Shown in pieces: positions 34,762 through 42,838 of a stretch of DNA of 60,060 nt. The notes below the pieces were generated by a model that ran no database searches, was not told the DNA's origin, and was given only the letters and a program-made list of their open reading frames with translations. Made by a program: the position numbers and the translations under genes. The DNA comes from a virus: IMG/VR virus record IMGVR_UViG_3300042288_002007, positions 1-60,060 of that record; one strand, 5' to 3'. How positions within the stretch are numbered: position 1 is the first letter of the stretch; each line of letters begins with the position of its first letter.

Positions 34762-35643
34762 ATGAATCATACTGCAAACTTGCTCCAGTCACAAGGTACA
34801 ACCGTACTCAGTCAGATAGAAATTGCCGAAACCCGCGAATTAGCGTTTGAATTTGCCAACAGCTTAGACAACAAACAACTCCTAACTCAAATGGGGATGT
34901 TCAACGCCTACGCTTGGAGAGCCGCCATAAATCACGGAGCGCTCTACTACGAAGTGGACAAATACAGAATTAGTTATCCAGAGTGGAACAACTTGCTCAA
35001 CTGCTCACACCAAGGAAAACTAGAAATTGTTGTGGCTACTGAGTGGCTACAGGAATACATGAAGGAAAACTGGAAAGGCGCGTGCCACAGTGAAAACACC
35101 CTAAGAAAATATCGCAAACAGCACGTAGGACTAGGATTAATCTACTTTGACATCGAGAATCGCCCCAAAGGCGCATATTGGGGAAGTAGAAATGGGGAGA
35201 AGGGACACGCCACAGCTACACCACCAAAATTAGAAAAAGTAGACTTGCCCAGAATCTTGATTTTCTATCAAGTTTGCGATCAAATCTACAGAGACAGACT
35301 AAACCAAAAACTCATGAACTCTGAGGACGTAACCGCGTTCGACTGTATGCCCTCACATGGTGGCATGGTCATGGTTGAACTGTATAATGCTCTGAATATC
35401 AGCGATTTTCGGGGTAATGTTGGAGCATCAGAAATAGTTGCCCAAGCACAAGAGGAAGTAGCGATCGCAAAACCTCGCGTAGCTTTCAGTTGGAGGAATA
35501 ACCCTAAAAATTACTTTGACCCGGCAATTTGGAAATATTTGGTTGAGAGTGCCAAATTTGTAGCCAGTCAGGTCAAGGAGGTTGTTATAGAAATAGCTTC
35601 TGAACTGATGCCACTTGGCACTCTTGATGAAGTTCCATATTAA
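34762..35643 (+). CDS. Hypothetical protein under strong promoter (293 aa)
   Basis: A soluble protein I do not recognise. Features: many Trp and Tyr residues, a HSENTLRKYRKQHVGLGLIY segment that may be a helix-turn-helix, and a C-terminal part ending KNYFDPAIWKYLVESAKFVA and a long helix. It has the best promoter in the window and a clear ribosome binding site, so it is probably made early or in quantity. It is followed 11 bp later by the primase zinc finger gene, hinting at a replication role. Confidence 0.65.
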   Translation: MNHTANLLQSQGTTVLSQIEIAETRELAFEFANSLDNKQLLTQMGMFNAYAWRAAINHGALYYEVDKYRISYPEWNNLLNCSHQGKLEIVVATEWLQEYMKENWKGACHSENTLRKYRKQHVGLGLIYFDIENRPKGAYWGSRNGEKGHATATPPKLEKVDLPRILIFYQVCDQIYRDRLNQKLMNSEDVTAFDCMPSHGGMVMVELYNALNISDFRGNVGASEIVAQAQEEVAIAKPRVAFSWRNNPKNYFDPAIWKYLVESAKFVASQVKEVVIEIASELMPLGTLDEVPY

Positions 35644-35654
35644 TAACTAAAAAT

Positions 35655-35966
35655 ATGACAGAAAGAATACACCCAGGCACTATCGAAGAAGTAAAAGCGC
35701 GTGCTGATATTGCCAAAATAATATCAGAATATGTAGTTTTAACTGAGCAGGGTAAAGACCTCGTTGGTAGTTGCCCATTTTGTAAGGAGCAACCCAAAGC
35801 TAGTTTTCGTGTTAGTCCAGTCAAAGGTATGTACTACTGCTTTAACTGCCACGAAGCTGGTAATTCAATTAAATTCTTAATAGGTATTCAATCTCGACCG
35901 TTCTCTGATGTAGTAAAAAGCCTAGCAGAGAAGTTTCAAATTCCGGTTAAATTGTTGGGGAAATAA
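35655..35966 (+). CDS. Stand-alone primase-type zinc finger protein
   Basis: A 103-residue protein matching only the N-terminal zinc-binding domain of DnaG: IAKIISEYVVLTEQGKDLVG, SCPFCKEQPKASFRVSP, YYCFNCHEAGNSIKFL. The ligand set is CxxC...CxxC instead of the usual CxxH...CxxC. The TOPRIM catalytic domain and helicase-interaction domain are absent, and no continuation is found downstream. It may load or stimulate another primase, or be a decoy. DnaB is coded far away on the other strand. Confidence 0.8.
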   Translation: MTERIHPGTIEEVKARADIAKIISEYVVLTEQGKDLVGSCPFCKEQPKASFRVSPVKGMYYCFNCHEAGNSIKFLIGIQSRPFSDVVKSLAEKFQIPVKLLGK

Positions 35967-36004
35967 TAGCGATCGCACAAAAAGCACATAATTAGGAGGA
36001 AATA

Positions 36005-36298
36005 ATGATTGTTGCAGGAAAATTAGAGGTAACAGCCAAAATCACTGAACTACCCAAATCATCCACTGACAAGAACGGGTGGCATGAGTTCTTTGTGAAT
36101 TGTGACAGCACGAAAATCAGGGTTAAAGTAAAACCTAAAGTCTGGAATAAGCTGCTTCATGCCGATGCAAATTACCCTATGTGGGTGGCATCAATCACGG
36201 GTAAAGTAGGTGAACCAATATCAGGCGGTTTTAATGTCATCGAACCTGCTATCCAAGTCTACGAGAAAAAGCCCAAGCCCCCGAAGGAAGAAAATTAA
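36005..36298 (+). CDS. Small conserved cyanobacterial protein, sometimes named FinO-like
   Basis: A 97-residue protein with an excellent ribosome binding site (TTAGGAGGAAATA). Pattern GKLEVTAKITELPKSS, IRVKVKPKVWNKLL, WVASITGKVGEPI, then a Lys/Pro tail. From memory, similar small proteins in Nostocales are labelled fertility-inhibition FinO-like; I am not sure of the label. The beta-rich look and basic tail would suit a nucleic-acid-binding protein. Confidence 0.6.
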   Translation: MIVAGKLEVTAKITELPKSSTDKNGWHEFFVNCDSTKIRVKVKPKVWNKLLHADANYPMWVASITGKVGEPISGGFNVIEPAIQVYEKKPKPPKEEN

Positions 36299-36317
36299 TT
36301 GATAGGCGATCGCATTG

Positions 36318-36335
36318 AATAAGCGATCGCTTATT
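36318..36335. repeat. Perfect 18-bp palindrome around a HIP1 site
   Basis: AATAAGCGATCGCTTATT, directly after the FinO-like gene. It extends the usual 8-bp HIP1 by five bases on each side. It could form a hairpin in RNA and limit read-through into the gene at 36441, but lacks a long U-run. Confidence 0.4.
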
Positions 36336-36440
36336 ATTTCCCCGCAAAATGACGTATTTTTATAGCTTTTAAAGTGGTAATCATTTAAAATAAATACTTA
36401 TTGCTGATGTTTTAAAGCTGTTTATTTACAATATATTCTT

Positions 36441-36836
36441 GTGCAATTTGAAATTGATCGTAACAAGATAAATGAATTAAAAAATATGAGTAATTACAGA
36501 AAAACTCATATTTGCCAAGGCACTTCTGTCTCCATGTGGGGAAGATGGATAAGAGACATACACTCCCCTGGCATCCGAACTTTAGAAGATATATCCAAGC
36601 ATGGTGGATTAAACCCAGCAGAATTAGCGATCGCTATTCTAGAACTTCGACAAGAATACCTGGAAAGTCAATCTTCTGATTACTCATTTGAGCGTCAGGT
36701 GGAAGAGATGAGTGAGGAGCAGTCGAAAGAACTTTTAGTAAAGTTGTATAAACAGATGACAGAGTGTGGGATAACCCATCTGCCTGAGCGTGATTCTGAT
36801 AAGTGTACGCTTCCTGAGAATGTATTAGTTAGCTAA
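36441..36836 (+). CDS. Hypothetical protein, possible DNA-binding (131 aa)
   Basis: A GTG start at 36441 gives 131 residues; an ATG at 36486 is an alternative, and neither has a clear ribosome binding site. The region CQGTSVSMWGRWIRDIHSP through LEDISKHGGLNPAELAIAI reads like a helix-turn-helix in an XRE-like arrangement. The C-terminal half is acidic and helical. It may be a regulator. It is followed by a hairpin at 36849. Confidence 0.55.
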   Translation: MQFEIDRNKINELKNMSNYRKTHICQGTSVSMWGRWIRDIHSPGIRTLEDISKHGGLNPAELAIAILELRQEYLESQSSDYSFERQVEEMSEEQSKELLVKLYKQMTECGITHLPERDSDKCTLPENVLVS

Positions 36837-36848
36837 TATTTTCTATCC

Positions 36849-36870
36849 ACCCATTTATTACTAAATGGGT
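36849..36870 (+). terminator. Hairpin after the 36441 gene
   Basis: A perfect 9-bp stem ACCCATTTA / TAAATGGGT with the loop TTAC, 13 bp after the stop codon. There is no U-run, so termination efficiency is uncertain; it may act as a 3' stabiliser. Confidence 0.5.
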
Positions 36871-36887
36871 AGATACTATTAAACAAA

Positions 36888-36896
36888 TGCTATAAT
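36888..36896 (+). promoter_or_regulatory. Extended -10 promoter box (TGCTATAAT)
   Basis: TGC TATAAT, 23 bp before the ATG at 36920, so the leader would be about 17 nt. No good -35 hexamer is visible at 17 bp, as is usual for extended -10 promoters. Confidence 0.5.
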
Positions 36897-36919
36897 TCCA
36901 ACAAATTACTAATTAAACT

Positions 36920-37162
36920 ATGGCTACCAAGAAAGAACCACTAGAAATAATTGAGGAAGTTAATACTTCAGATTGGCGATCGCTTCCTGTCGTTCCCGTA
37001 CTAAAGAGCGATCGCCGTCAATTATTAATTGATAATCTTGTACCAGCAATATTATCAGGGTTGAAACTTGACTTGGACAAAATACCAAGCCAAGAACAAA
37101 GAAACAAGATTGTTAACTTTGCTGTCAAATTAGCAAATGATGTAATAGCTGCAACTAATTAG
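36920..37162 (+). CDS. Hypothetical small protein (80 aa)
   Basis: An N-terminal acidic part, then a likely helical C-terminus (RQLLIDNLVPAILSGLKLDL, FAVKLANDVIAATN). Two HIP1 sites lie inside the gene. It has its own extended -10 box. Its stop overlaps the stop of the convergent minus-strand gene by 4 bp. Family not recognised. Confidence 0.5.
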   Translation: MATKKEPLEIIEEVNTSDWRSLPVVPVLKSDRRQLLIDNLVPAILSGLKLDLDKIPSQEQRNKIVNFAVKLANDVIAATN

Positions 37163-37653
37163 GGTCTGGGTATTACGCCGTTACAAATGTAGCTGTACAT
37201 TCTCTGACTTGCGCTATCTACCTCGCGTCTAATAGGCTCAAACTCAAGAGTTTCATATTCTTCTTTCCCCTTGAGTTTACCCTTGTAAGTAACTGATTCA
37301 GACTTATAAGCGATCGCGTAATTATTGCAATCAATAACTACTTCGTCGTCAAACCTGTACCCGTGAGAGAATATTGTCACTTGCAGGAACGGCTTACTCA
37401 TTCCACCGGTGACAGTAATATTTTTCTGAATATAGAACTTTGCTACTACTTTTTTCCCTTCCCTGCTTGTCTCATTCCTCTTACCCAAATACAAAAAAGA
37501 TGGCTTGGATGTCACTGTCAAGCACTCTTGCTGACCTGTCTGAGGGTTCACCCAGTAATTTGCACAGGATTGAGCAGCGGCAGGGGAGTTAAAAGTACCA
37601 ACCGAAGCGATCGCTGGCAGTAGTCCCAAAACAAGTCCTAAGAAGTATTTCAT
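37159..37653 (-). CDS. Secreted protein with signal peptide (164 aa)
   Basis: The N-terminus MKYFLGLVLGLLPAIASVGT followed by FNSPAAAQSC is a clear Sec signal peptide with an AxA cleavage site near residue 27, so the product should reach the periplasm or outside. The mature part is beta-rich with two Cys pairs possible (Cys30/44 and Cys110/157 by position). It lies on the opposite strand to its neighbours, between the early block and the terminase, like a lysogenic-conversion or host-derived cargo gene. Function unknown. Confidence 0.7.
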   Translation of the reverse strand: MKYFLGLVLGLLPAIASVGTFNSPAAAQSCANYWVNPQTGQQECLTVTSKPSFLYLGKRNETSREGKKVVAKFYIQKNITVTGGMSKPFLQVTIFSHGYRFDDEVVIDCNNYAIAYKSESVTYKGKLKGKEEYETLEFEPIRREVDSASQRMYSYICNGVIPRP

Positions 37654-37732
37654 TATTCCCTCTGAATGTGTTATTTATAAATCAAGTATTATTAATAATA
37701 TTACGGAATTAACCACTTACTAATAATTAAGG

Positions 37733-38233
37733 ATGTCTGATAAACCCATATATGAAAAACTAGAAACCGAGACACAAGTAGCTTATGAAGCTTTCTGTGT
37801 TTATCGTGATATGGGTTCATCACGGAGTGTCCCAAGGGTGCGAGATGAGATCGGTGGTACTAGTAGAAGGTTAGAACAATGGTGTTCTAAGCATAGTTGG
37901 ATTGCAAGAGCCGACGTTTATGACACAGATCAAGAAGCGATCGCTCGACAAATTTTAGAGGAAGAAAATAGAGAATCATATAGAGAAAAGTTAAGAAAAT
38001 ATCGCCAAGAAAATGAAGAAATTGGCAATGCACTTCGAGCAACTGCCGTAATTGTATTGAAGAAATTTAGAACATTTGCTAATGAATTAAATCCCAAAGA
38101 TATTAAACCTAGCAATGCTGCTAATATAGTTAGGTCAATAGATACTTGTTTGACGCAAGGCGATCGCTTGTTATCCGATTCTTTGGCAATAGAAAAACTA
38201 TTACAGCAAATGAGTTCTGATGAGGAAGAGTAG
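37733..38233 (+). CDS. terS: Terminase small subunit
   Basis: A 166-residue protein directly in front of the large terminase and overlapping it by 14 bp. YEAFCVYRDMGSSRSVPRVR and RRLEQWCSKHSWIARADVYD form a helix-turn-helix typical of small terminases (W..R...YD), followed by a coiled coil for ring assembly and an acidic tail (MSSDEEE). It would recognise phage DNA and stimulate the large subunit. Confidence 0.8.
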   Translation: MSDKPIYEKLETETQVAYEAFCVYRDMGSSRSVPRVRDEIGGTSRRLEQWCSKHSWIARADVYDTDQEAIARQILEEENRESYREKLRKYRQENEEIGNALRATAVIVLKKFRTFANELNPKDIKPSNAANIVRSIDTCLTQGDRLLSDSLAIEKLLQQMSSDEEE

Positions 38234-39818
38234 AGCTAAAGATATTATCCTTGAAGATATATATGCCGAAAATCCTTTGGTAAATTATCATTCGCAAAAG
38301 TCGGAGAAGCGATCGCATAAAGCCAAGAAAACTGCACAAGATGAGTTTCTTGAGCAAGTATGGAAACCTCAAGACGGGTTTCAACAAAAAGTGTATGAAT
38401 CAGAAGCAGATGAGCTTTTAGTGGGTGGCGCGGCTGGTCCCGGTAAAAGTGCAGCCCTGTTGATTGTCGCTACAAGGCTTCACAGGAATGCAATTATTTT
38501 TAGGCGGGAATATTCTCGTTTGAAAGACATAATTGAAAAGAGTCGAAGAATGTTGAATTCTACCAGTGGCAGATATAACAGCACCGATAAAATATGGCGA
38601 CTTCCTGGTAGTAAAACTTTAGAATTTGGTGCGGTTCAATATGAAGATGACAAGGAGAATTATCGGGGGCGTGAACATGATTTAAAAGGATTTGATGAAT
38701 TAACAGAATTTAGCCAGACCCAGTACGAATTTATTATTACTTGGAATAGATCATCTGACCCTAATCAAAAATGCAGGGTAATCTCAACTTGTAATCCTCC
38801 ATCCTCAACAGAAGGGGCGTGGATTATTGATTATTGGAGTCCTTGGTTAAAAGAAGATTATCCAGGCGATCGCGCATTACCAGGGGAACTCAGATGGTTT
38901 GCAACTTTGGATGGTGAATCAGTAGAAGTTCCCAATGGGGACCCGATTGAACATACAAATCAGGATGGGATAACAGAAACTATTATTCCCCGTTCTCGCT
39001 CATTCATCCCTGGGTCACTGGATGAAAACATCTACTTGCGAGATACCAATTACAGGGGGATGTTACAGCGATTACCTGAACCATTGCGATCGCAGCTCTT
39101 GTACGGTTCATTCAAAACTGTTGCTACAAAAGACCATCCTTGGCAGATTGTTCCAACTGAATGGTACGATGCGGCTGTAGCGAGATGGACAGCGATCGCA
39201 CCAGCACCACAATCTCATTTAGGAGTTGATGTGGCACGGGGTGGGGATTGTTATAGTGTGATTGCACCAAGACATCATCACTGGCTTGCACAGTTGATTG
39301 AGATTCCTGGTAAAGATACACCCGATGGTGATACTTTGGCATTGGAAATATTGAAGGTAATGCGATCGCAGAAAACAGAAATTAGAATTGACGTAGTGGG
39401 TGTTGGTAGTTCACCCTATGATTCTTTGCGGCGAATGAATGTTGAGCCAATTCCTATTAATGGTGGTGCTACTGTTAAGGATGAAGATGGCAACCCAAGA
39501 AAAGACAGAAGTGGTGTTTTGCAATTCTATAATTTGCGATCGTATCTCTACTGGAACATGAGAGAAATTCTTGATCCTAAATATGGGCTAAACATAGCTT
39601 TACCACCTAATCCAAAACTCAGAACACAGTTATTGGCTCATAGATGGTCGGTTACAAAAGGCAGGACTCAATTTGGGGAAATTAGAGTTGAGAGTAAGAC
39701 CGACCCACTTCTTATGAAACGACTTGGTGGGCGATCGCCTGATGAAGCAGATGCCACAGTTTACGCTTTTGGTGAGATAGAAAATGAATTGTCTTATGAG
39801 TGGATGCGGGAAATTTGA
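38220..39818 (+). CDS. terL: Terminase large subunit
   Basis: A 532-residue packaging ATPase and nuclease. Walker A is GGAAGPGKS at about residues 69-77, and LKGFDELTEF near residue 160 is the Walker B and coupling region. STCNPPS is the C-motif-like segment. The C-terminal RNaseH-like nuclease starts with LGVDVARGGD (about residue 340) and ends with RSPDEADATVYAF carrying the last acidic residues. No portal gene follows it, which is unusual: an antirepressor comes next. Confidence 0.92.
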   Translation: MRKSRAKDIILEDIYAENPLVNYHSQKSEKRSHKAKKTAQDEFLEQVWKPQDGFQQKVYESEADELLVGGAAGPGKSAALLIVATRLHRNAIIFRREYSRLKDIIEKSRRMLNSTSGRYNSTDKIWRLPGSKTLEFGAVQYEDDKENYRGREHDLKGFDELTEFSQTQYEFIITWNRSSDPNQKCRVISTCNPPSSTEGAWIIDYWSPWLKEDYPGDRALPGELRWFATLDGESVEVPNGDPIEHTNQDGITETIIPRSRSFIPGSLDENIYLRDTNYRGMLQRLPEPLRSQLLYGSFKTVATKDHPWQIVPTEWYDAAVARWTAIAPAPQSHLGVDVARGGDCYSVIAPRHHHWLAQLIEIPGKDTPDGDTLALEILKVMRSQKTEIRIDVVGVGSSPYDSLRRMNVEPIPINGGATVKDEDGNPRKDRSGVLQFYNLRSYLYWNMREILDPKYGLNIALPPNPKLRTQLLAHRWSVTKGRTQFGEIRVESKTDPLLMKRLGGRSPDEADATVYAFGEIENELSYEWMREI

Positions 39819-39943
39819 GTTAGGGGAATTTACGCGATCGCTATAAACTAAATGTAATTCGCTAACCAATAATATCCCAACTTGGTATTTCTATATTTAC
39901 ACCTATTGGCATTTATTGAAAGTGCAAAATTGTGTATTAATTG

Positions 39944-39952
39944 TGATATAAT
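39944..39952 (+). promoter_or_regulatory. Extended -10 promoter box (TGATATAAT)
   Basis: TGA TATAAT, identical to the box at 31935. Transcription would start near 39959, so the hairpin at 39958-40007 would form the very 5' end of the transcript for the antirepressor gene. Confidence 0.55.
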
Positions 39953-39957
39953 AATTA

Positions 39958-40007
39958 AACCAGCCCACGAAGGAATACTAGACATATTCCAGGTGGTTTC
40001 GCTGGTT
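39958..40007 (+). promoter_or_regulatory. Structured 5' leader of the antirepressor gene
   Basis: Three nested stems can form: AACCAGC/GCTGGTT (39958-39964 with 40001-40007), CCAC/GTGG (39965-39968 with 39993-39996) and GGAATA/TATTCC (39972-39977 with 39985-39990), the last with loop CTAGACA. Internal loops are small. It may be a protein- or RNA-controlled leader or simply a stability hairpin. Nothing else was seen in the 39819-40038 gap. Confidence 0.5.
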
Positions 40008-40038
40008 ATCTTTCTCCTGTACTAGCAGGTTACTCAAC

Positions 40039-40764
40039 ATGACTAATATATCATTTAATCAAGAATTAGCGATCGCGCTTTATGAGTGTTCCGATGATTT
40101 CCCAGTAAATTTAGACGACGCATGGCAGTGGCTAGGCTATTCCAGTAAGCAAAAAGCAAAAGATAAGCTGGTTCGGAATTTTGAAAAAGAGTTTGATTTC
40201 CGTATTACCCAAATGGTTGAGACTAAGCCAGATGGACGTTTTAGCCATCGCTACGAAAAAATAGAGCTATCTATAGATTGCTTTAAATCACTCGGTATGA
40301 TGGCTGGTACAGCACAGGGAAAAGCAATCAGGAAATATTTTCTTGAGTGTGAACGCATAGCTAAAACAGCAAAACCTCACGCTAAAGTTTTAGGAGCATA
40401 CACAGAGCGTGTCGAGTGCATGATGCTTGACTGCAATAAAATTCCTCACGGTTACTGGTGCGTTCTCCATGAATCAGCTAATTTGCTGGTCTATGTGGAA
40501 ACAGTGCTTAAATTGCCTATCAACAAATCAGACTTGCTAGATGGCAGTATTGGCATTACATGGTCAAATCATCGCAAGGATAAGTCTTGGGCTGGCGATC
40601 GCGTTAAATACTCCTATCGCTTCCCTGATGGTCGTCCTTGTCAGCCTTGGTGTTATCGAATGAGAGAGTTAGAACACTTTAGATATTTTCTGGAGGACAT
40701 TTATAAACCACTTTTGATGCCAAGATATTTAGAGGACAAATACCCTAATCTGGTTCACATTTAG
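40039..40764 (+). CDS. AntA/AntB-type phage antirepressor
   Basis: A 241-residue protein. The N-terminal ~115 residues fit the AntA/AntB domain: [20 protein letters not shown], then FRITQMVE, then [20 protein letters not shown] followed by [11 protein letters not shown]. The C-terminal half ([20 protein letters not shown]) is a separate domain common in cyanobacterial phage antirepressors. It would relieve repression or modify host regulation during induction. It has its own extended -10 box and leader hairpin. Confidence 0.8.
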   Translation: MTNISFNQELAIALYECSDDFPVNLDDAWQWLGYSSKQKAKDKLVRNFEKEFDFRITQMVETKPDGRFSHRYEKIELSIDCFKSLGMMAGTAQGKAIRKYFLECERIAKTAKPHAKVLGAYTERVECMMLDCNKIPHGYWCVLHESANLLVYVETVLKLPINKSDLLDGSIGITWSNHRKDKSWAGDRVKYSYRFPDGRPCQPWCYRMRELEHFRYFLEDIYKPLLMPRYLEDKYPNLVHI

Positions 40765-40826
40765 ATCGCTGGTTGGGTGGGTGGGATAGCGATCGCAACT
40801 TTCAAATAAAATCAAATGGAGTAAAT

Positions 40827-41477
40827 ATGTTCATAGCAAAAGTATTAGAAACTGAAGATAGACTTGATGCGACATTATTCCAGTCAAGTTCAGAAATCCG
40901 AAAACAGTATCCGCCCGGTAGTATTGTATGTCCTGATTGTGGATCTACTGTGTTTGCGAGAGGCTCTAGTAAAAGATTGACTCATTTTTTCCATCAGAGA
41001 AAATGCACATCAACAATCAATAAACACGCAGAATCAGCCGATCATTTATTAGGTAAAAAAGCTTTATACAAAAAAATGATTGGTGACTTTGCTAAAGAAG
41101 GGATTGATGTTGCTGTTTTTTACGAATACAGATTGCCGGAATGCGGGGAGAATGGGCGTATAGCCGATGTACTTGGGTTACTACCTTGCGGGTACAAAAT
41201 AATATACGAATGTCAATTATCTCCTATTACACCAGAAAAGCTTGAAGAAAGGACTTTGGACTATGCAAGTATTGGAGCGGATGTTATCTGGTATCTCGGT
41301 AAAAGTGCTGACAGTTACCAAAATAGAGAATGGTGTATCGATCATCAAGGTGAATCATTCAGTCTTGGCTATAAAACAATCAGCCAGGGAGCAGAATGTT
41401 TGCATCAAGAGTATGGGCAAGAAGTTGCTAGAGAAGATTTCGGAACTACGCAAATGGATGAACAAAAGCTGGCTTGA
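40827..41477 (+). CDS. CoiA-like protein
   Basis: The ATG at 40827 was chosen for its GGAG site (AAATGGAGTAAAT); an earlier in-frame start has none. Of 216 residues, a zinc ribbon (CPDCGSTVFARG, then HFFHQRKC) is followed by a predicted nuclease core: HLLGKKALYKKM, GRIADVLGLL, IIYECQLSPITPEKLEERTL, and IGADVIWYLG. CoiA-family proteins take part in recombination of incoming DNA. HIP1 is absent from about 40800 to 42050, suggesting recent acquisition. The last ~25 residues look atypical, so a frameshift into the next ORF is possible. Confidence 0.7.
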   Translation: MFIAKVLETEDRLDATLFQSSSEIRKQYPPGSIVCPDCGSTVFARGSSKRLTHFFHQRKCTSTINKHAESADHLLGKKALYKKMIGDFAKEGIDVAVFYEYRLPECGENGRIADVLGLLPCGYKIIYECQLSPITPEKLEERTLDYASIGADVIWYLGKSADSYQNREWCIDHQGESFSLGYKTISQGAECLHQEYGQEVAREDFGTTQMDEQKLA

Positions 41478-42015
41478 TGAACAATCTTGTCCATACTGGG
41501 TTAAAGAAATGATACTTTTGAGTGGACAAGCAATTATTCAAATATTGAAAGAACGACGCTACAAAAATCTTTGGGCAGAATTTTGTTTTGGGAGGATAGG
41601 AATAACACAACATAATTTCTCAAATTTTGTAAAATATTTAGGATGCGATTTTGTGTCTAGGCAAATTGTATCTGATTTCCTCGTCTATATAATTGAAATG
41701 CATCATTCATCTGAAGATAAATTACCTATAAGTAGGCTATCTGTGTATAGACTTGTAGAATGCTGGGGGTTATTGTCGTTAGAAAAAGTCAAAGCTGGCA
41801 TTGCTTTCTCTGAGCATAATTCTATTGACGTTAATCAAACTATATCGTCTTGTTTTATCAAAAAGAAGGGAGTTGTAGAGTTAAAAAAAATAAGGAAAAT
41901 ATCCCAATTAAGAGTTATCCCTTTTTCTGAACTTGCATTAGATCAAATGAGAACTCATGCAAAGCAATTCAAGGAAGCTAGAAAAAAAGGTGATTTTGGA
42001 GCATTAGGAATTTAG
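41413..42015 (+). CDS. Hypothetical protein overlapping the CoiA-like gene
   Basis: ATG 41413 (or 41458) gives about 200 or 185 residues. It overlaps the CoiA-like gene by up to 65 bp in the +1 frame. The product is helical (WVKEMILLSGQAIIQILKER; VKYLGCDFVSRQIVSDFLVY) with a Lys-rich C-terminus. Two readings are possible: an independent gene, or the C-terminal domain of the CoiA-like protein separated by a frameshift near 41380-41412. No family recognised. Confidence 0.5.
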   Translation: MGKKLLEKISELRKWMNKSWLDEQSCPYWVKEMILLSGQAIIQILKERRYKNLWAEFCFGRIGITQHNFSNFVKYLGCDFVSRQIVSDFLVYIIEMHHSSEDKLPISRLSVYRLVECWGLLSLEKVKAGIAFSEHNSIDVNQTISSCFIKKKGVVELKKIRKISQLRVIPFSELALDQMRTHAKQFKEARKKGDFGALGI

Positions 42016-42119
42016 ATATTTTAGTCATAATATCTTTCTTTATACAACTTGCGATCGCCAACAATCATAACTTTTATTTATGGTTGATTAAACACCCAAA
42101 ATCTTTAGGTACAAAATCG

Positions 42120-42155
42120 CCACTGTAAAGACGGCATGACTCGTATTTACAGTGG
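42120..42155. terminator. Inverted repeat between convergent genes
   Basis: Perfect 10-bp arms CCACTGTAAA (42120-42129) and TTTACAGTGG (42146-42155) with a 16-nt loop. It lies between the stop at 42015 and the end of the minus-strand gene at 42177, a usual site for a bidirectional terminator, but there is no U-run on either side. Confidence 0.4.
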
Positions 42156-42176
42156 ACATAGAGCGATCGCCCCTAT

Positions 42177-42392
42177 TTATTCCTCACTCCATCCTGCTAA
42201 CCGATCTTTAAGCTGATTCAATTCTGCTGTCACAAAACCAATTGTGAGACCTAAAGTATATTCAACACTCTCTTTTCTATTTACCGCGTTTCTGTTCCCG
42301 TATTCCAGCCTTTCCTCTATCCTTTCAATAATGCTGTTAAACTTTTTAATTTCTTCAACTGGAATACGAGCGATACCAACTTCTTCATTCAT
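42177..42392 (-). CDS. Hypothetical small protein (71 aa)
   Basis: An acidic, helical product (ARIPVEEIKKFNSIIERIEE, LGLTIGFVTAELNQLKDRLA) with a possible coiled coil. A TATAAT-like box lies upstream on the minus strand in the 42393-42462 spacer shared with the divergent acetyltransferase gene. Family not recognised; it is alone on this strand between plus-strand genes. Confidence 0.55.
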   Translation of the reverse strand: MNEEVGIARIPVEEIKKFNSIIERIEERLEYGNRNAVNRKESVEYTLGLTIGFVTAELNQLKDRLAGWSEE

Positions 42393-42462
42393 AATATTTG
42401 TTTTTTGTTTTAGCTATCAATTAATATTATACTTTAAGCAGTGTTAAAATTATTCCAAAACT

Positions 42463-42828
42463 ATGACAAGAAAGAAAGTTAAAAAGATTAGTTTCAATAA
42501 ATATTCAATCAAGATAATTGTTGATGATAAAGTTGCTGGTAAATTGTTAGCGATCGCGGACACCAAGCTAGATTTTCATGTTCTCCAGGTTAAATTAGAC
42601 AAGAAATTTTGGATTATTGAGGAGATAGAAATTATCCCAGAATTTTTAGGTAACGGATTGGGGACTGAGTTGTTAACTTTTGCTATCAAATATTTATGTT
42701 TCCGGCAAAAACTTCCTTTGCTTGTCGTACCTCCCAAAAACGAATATACCGAAAAACTGATAAACTGGTATAAGAGATTTGGCTTTATAGAAACACAGAA
42801 AGGTTATTTGATAAATACTGGAGAATGA
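42463..42828 (+). CDS. GNAT-family N-acetyltransferase
   Basis: A 121-residue protein. IIEEIEIIPEFLGNGLGTEL is GNAT motif A with the acetyl-CoA loop (G-x-G-x-G variant GNGLG), and LINWYKRFGFIETQ is motif B. The Lys-rich N-terminus is typical. It transfers an acetyl group from acetyl-CoA to an unknown amine: protein, antibiotic or small molecule. It is followed 10 bp later by a 57-residue ORF. Confidence 0.8.
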   Translation: MTRKKVKKISFNKYSIKIIVDDKVAGKLLAIADTKLDFHVLQVKLDKKFWIIEEIEIIPEFLGNGLGTELLTFAIKYLCFRQKLPLLVVPPKNEYTEKLINWYKRFGFIETQKGYLINTGE

Positions 42829-42838
42829 GATAGAAATT

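Noticed and set aside
41242-41412. Longer N-terminus of the ORF ending at 42015
   Set aside because: It lies within the well-supported CoiA-like frame.
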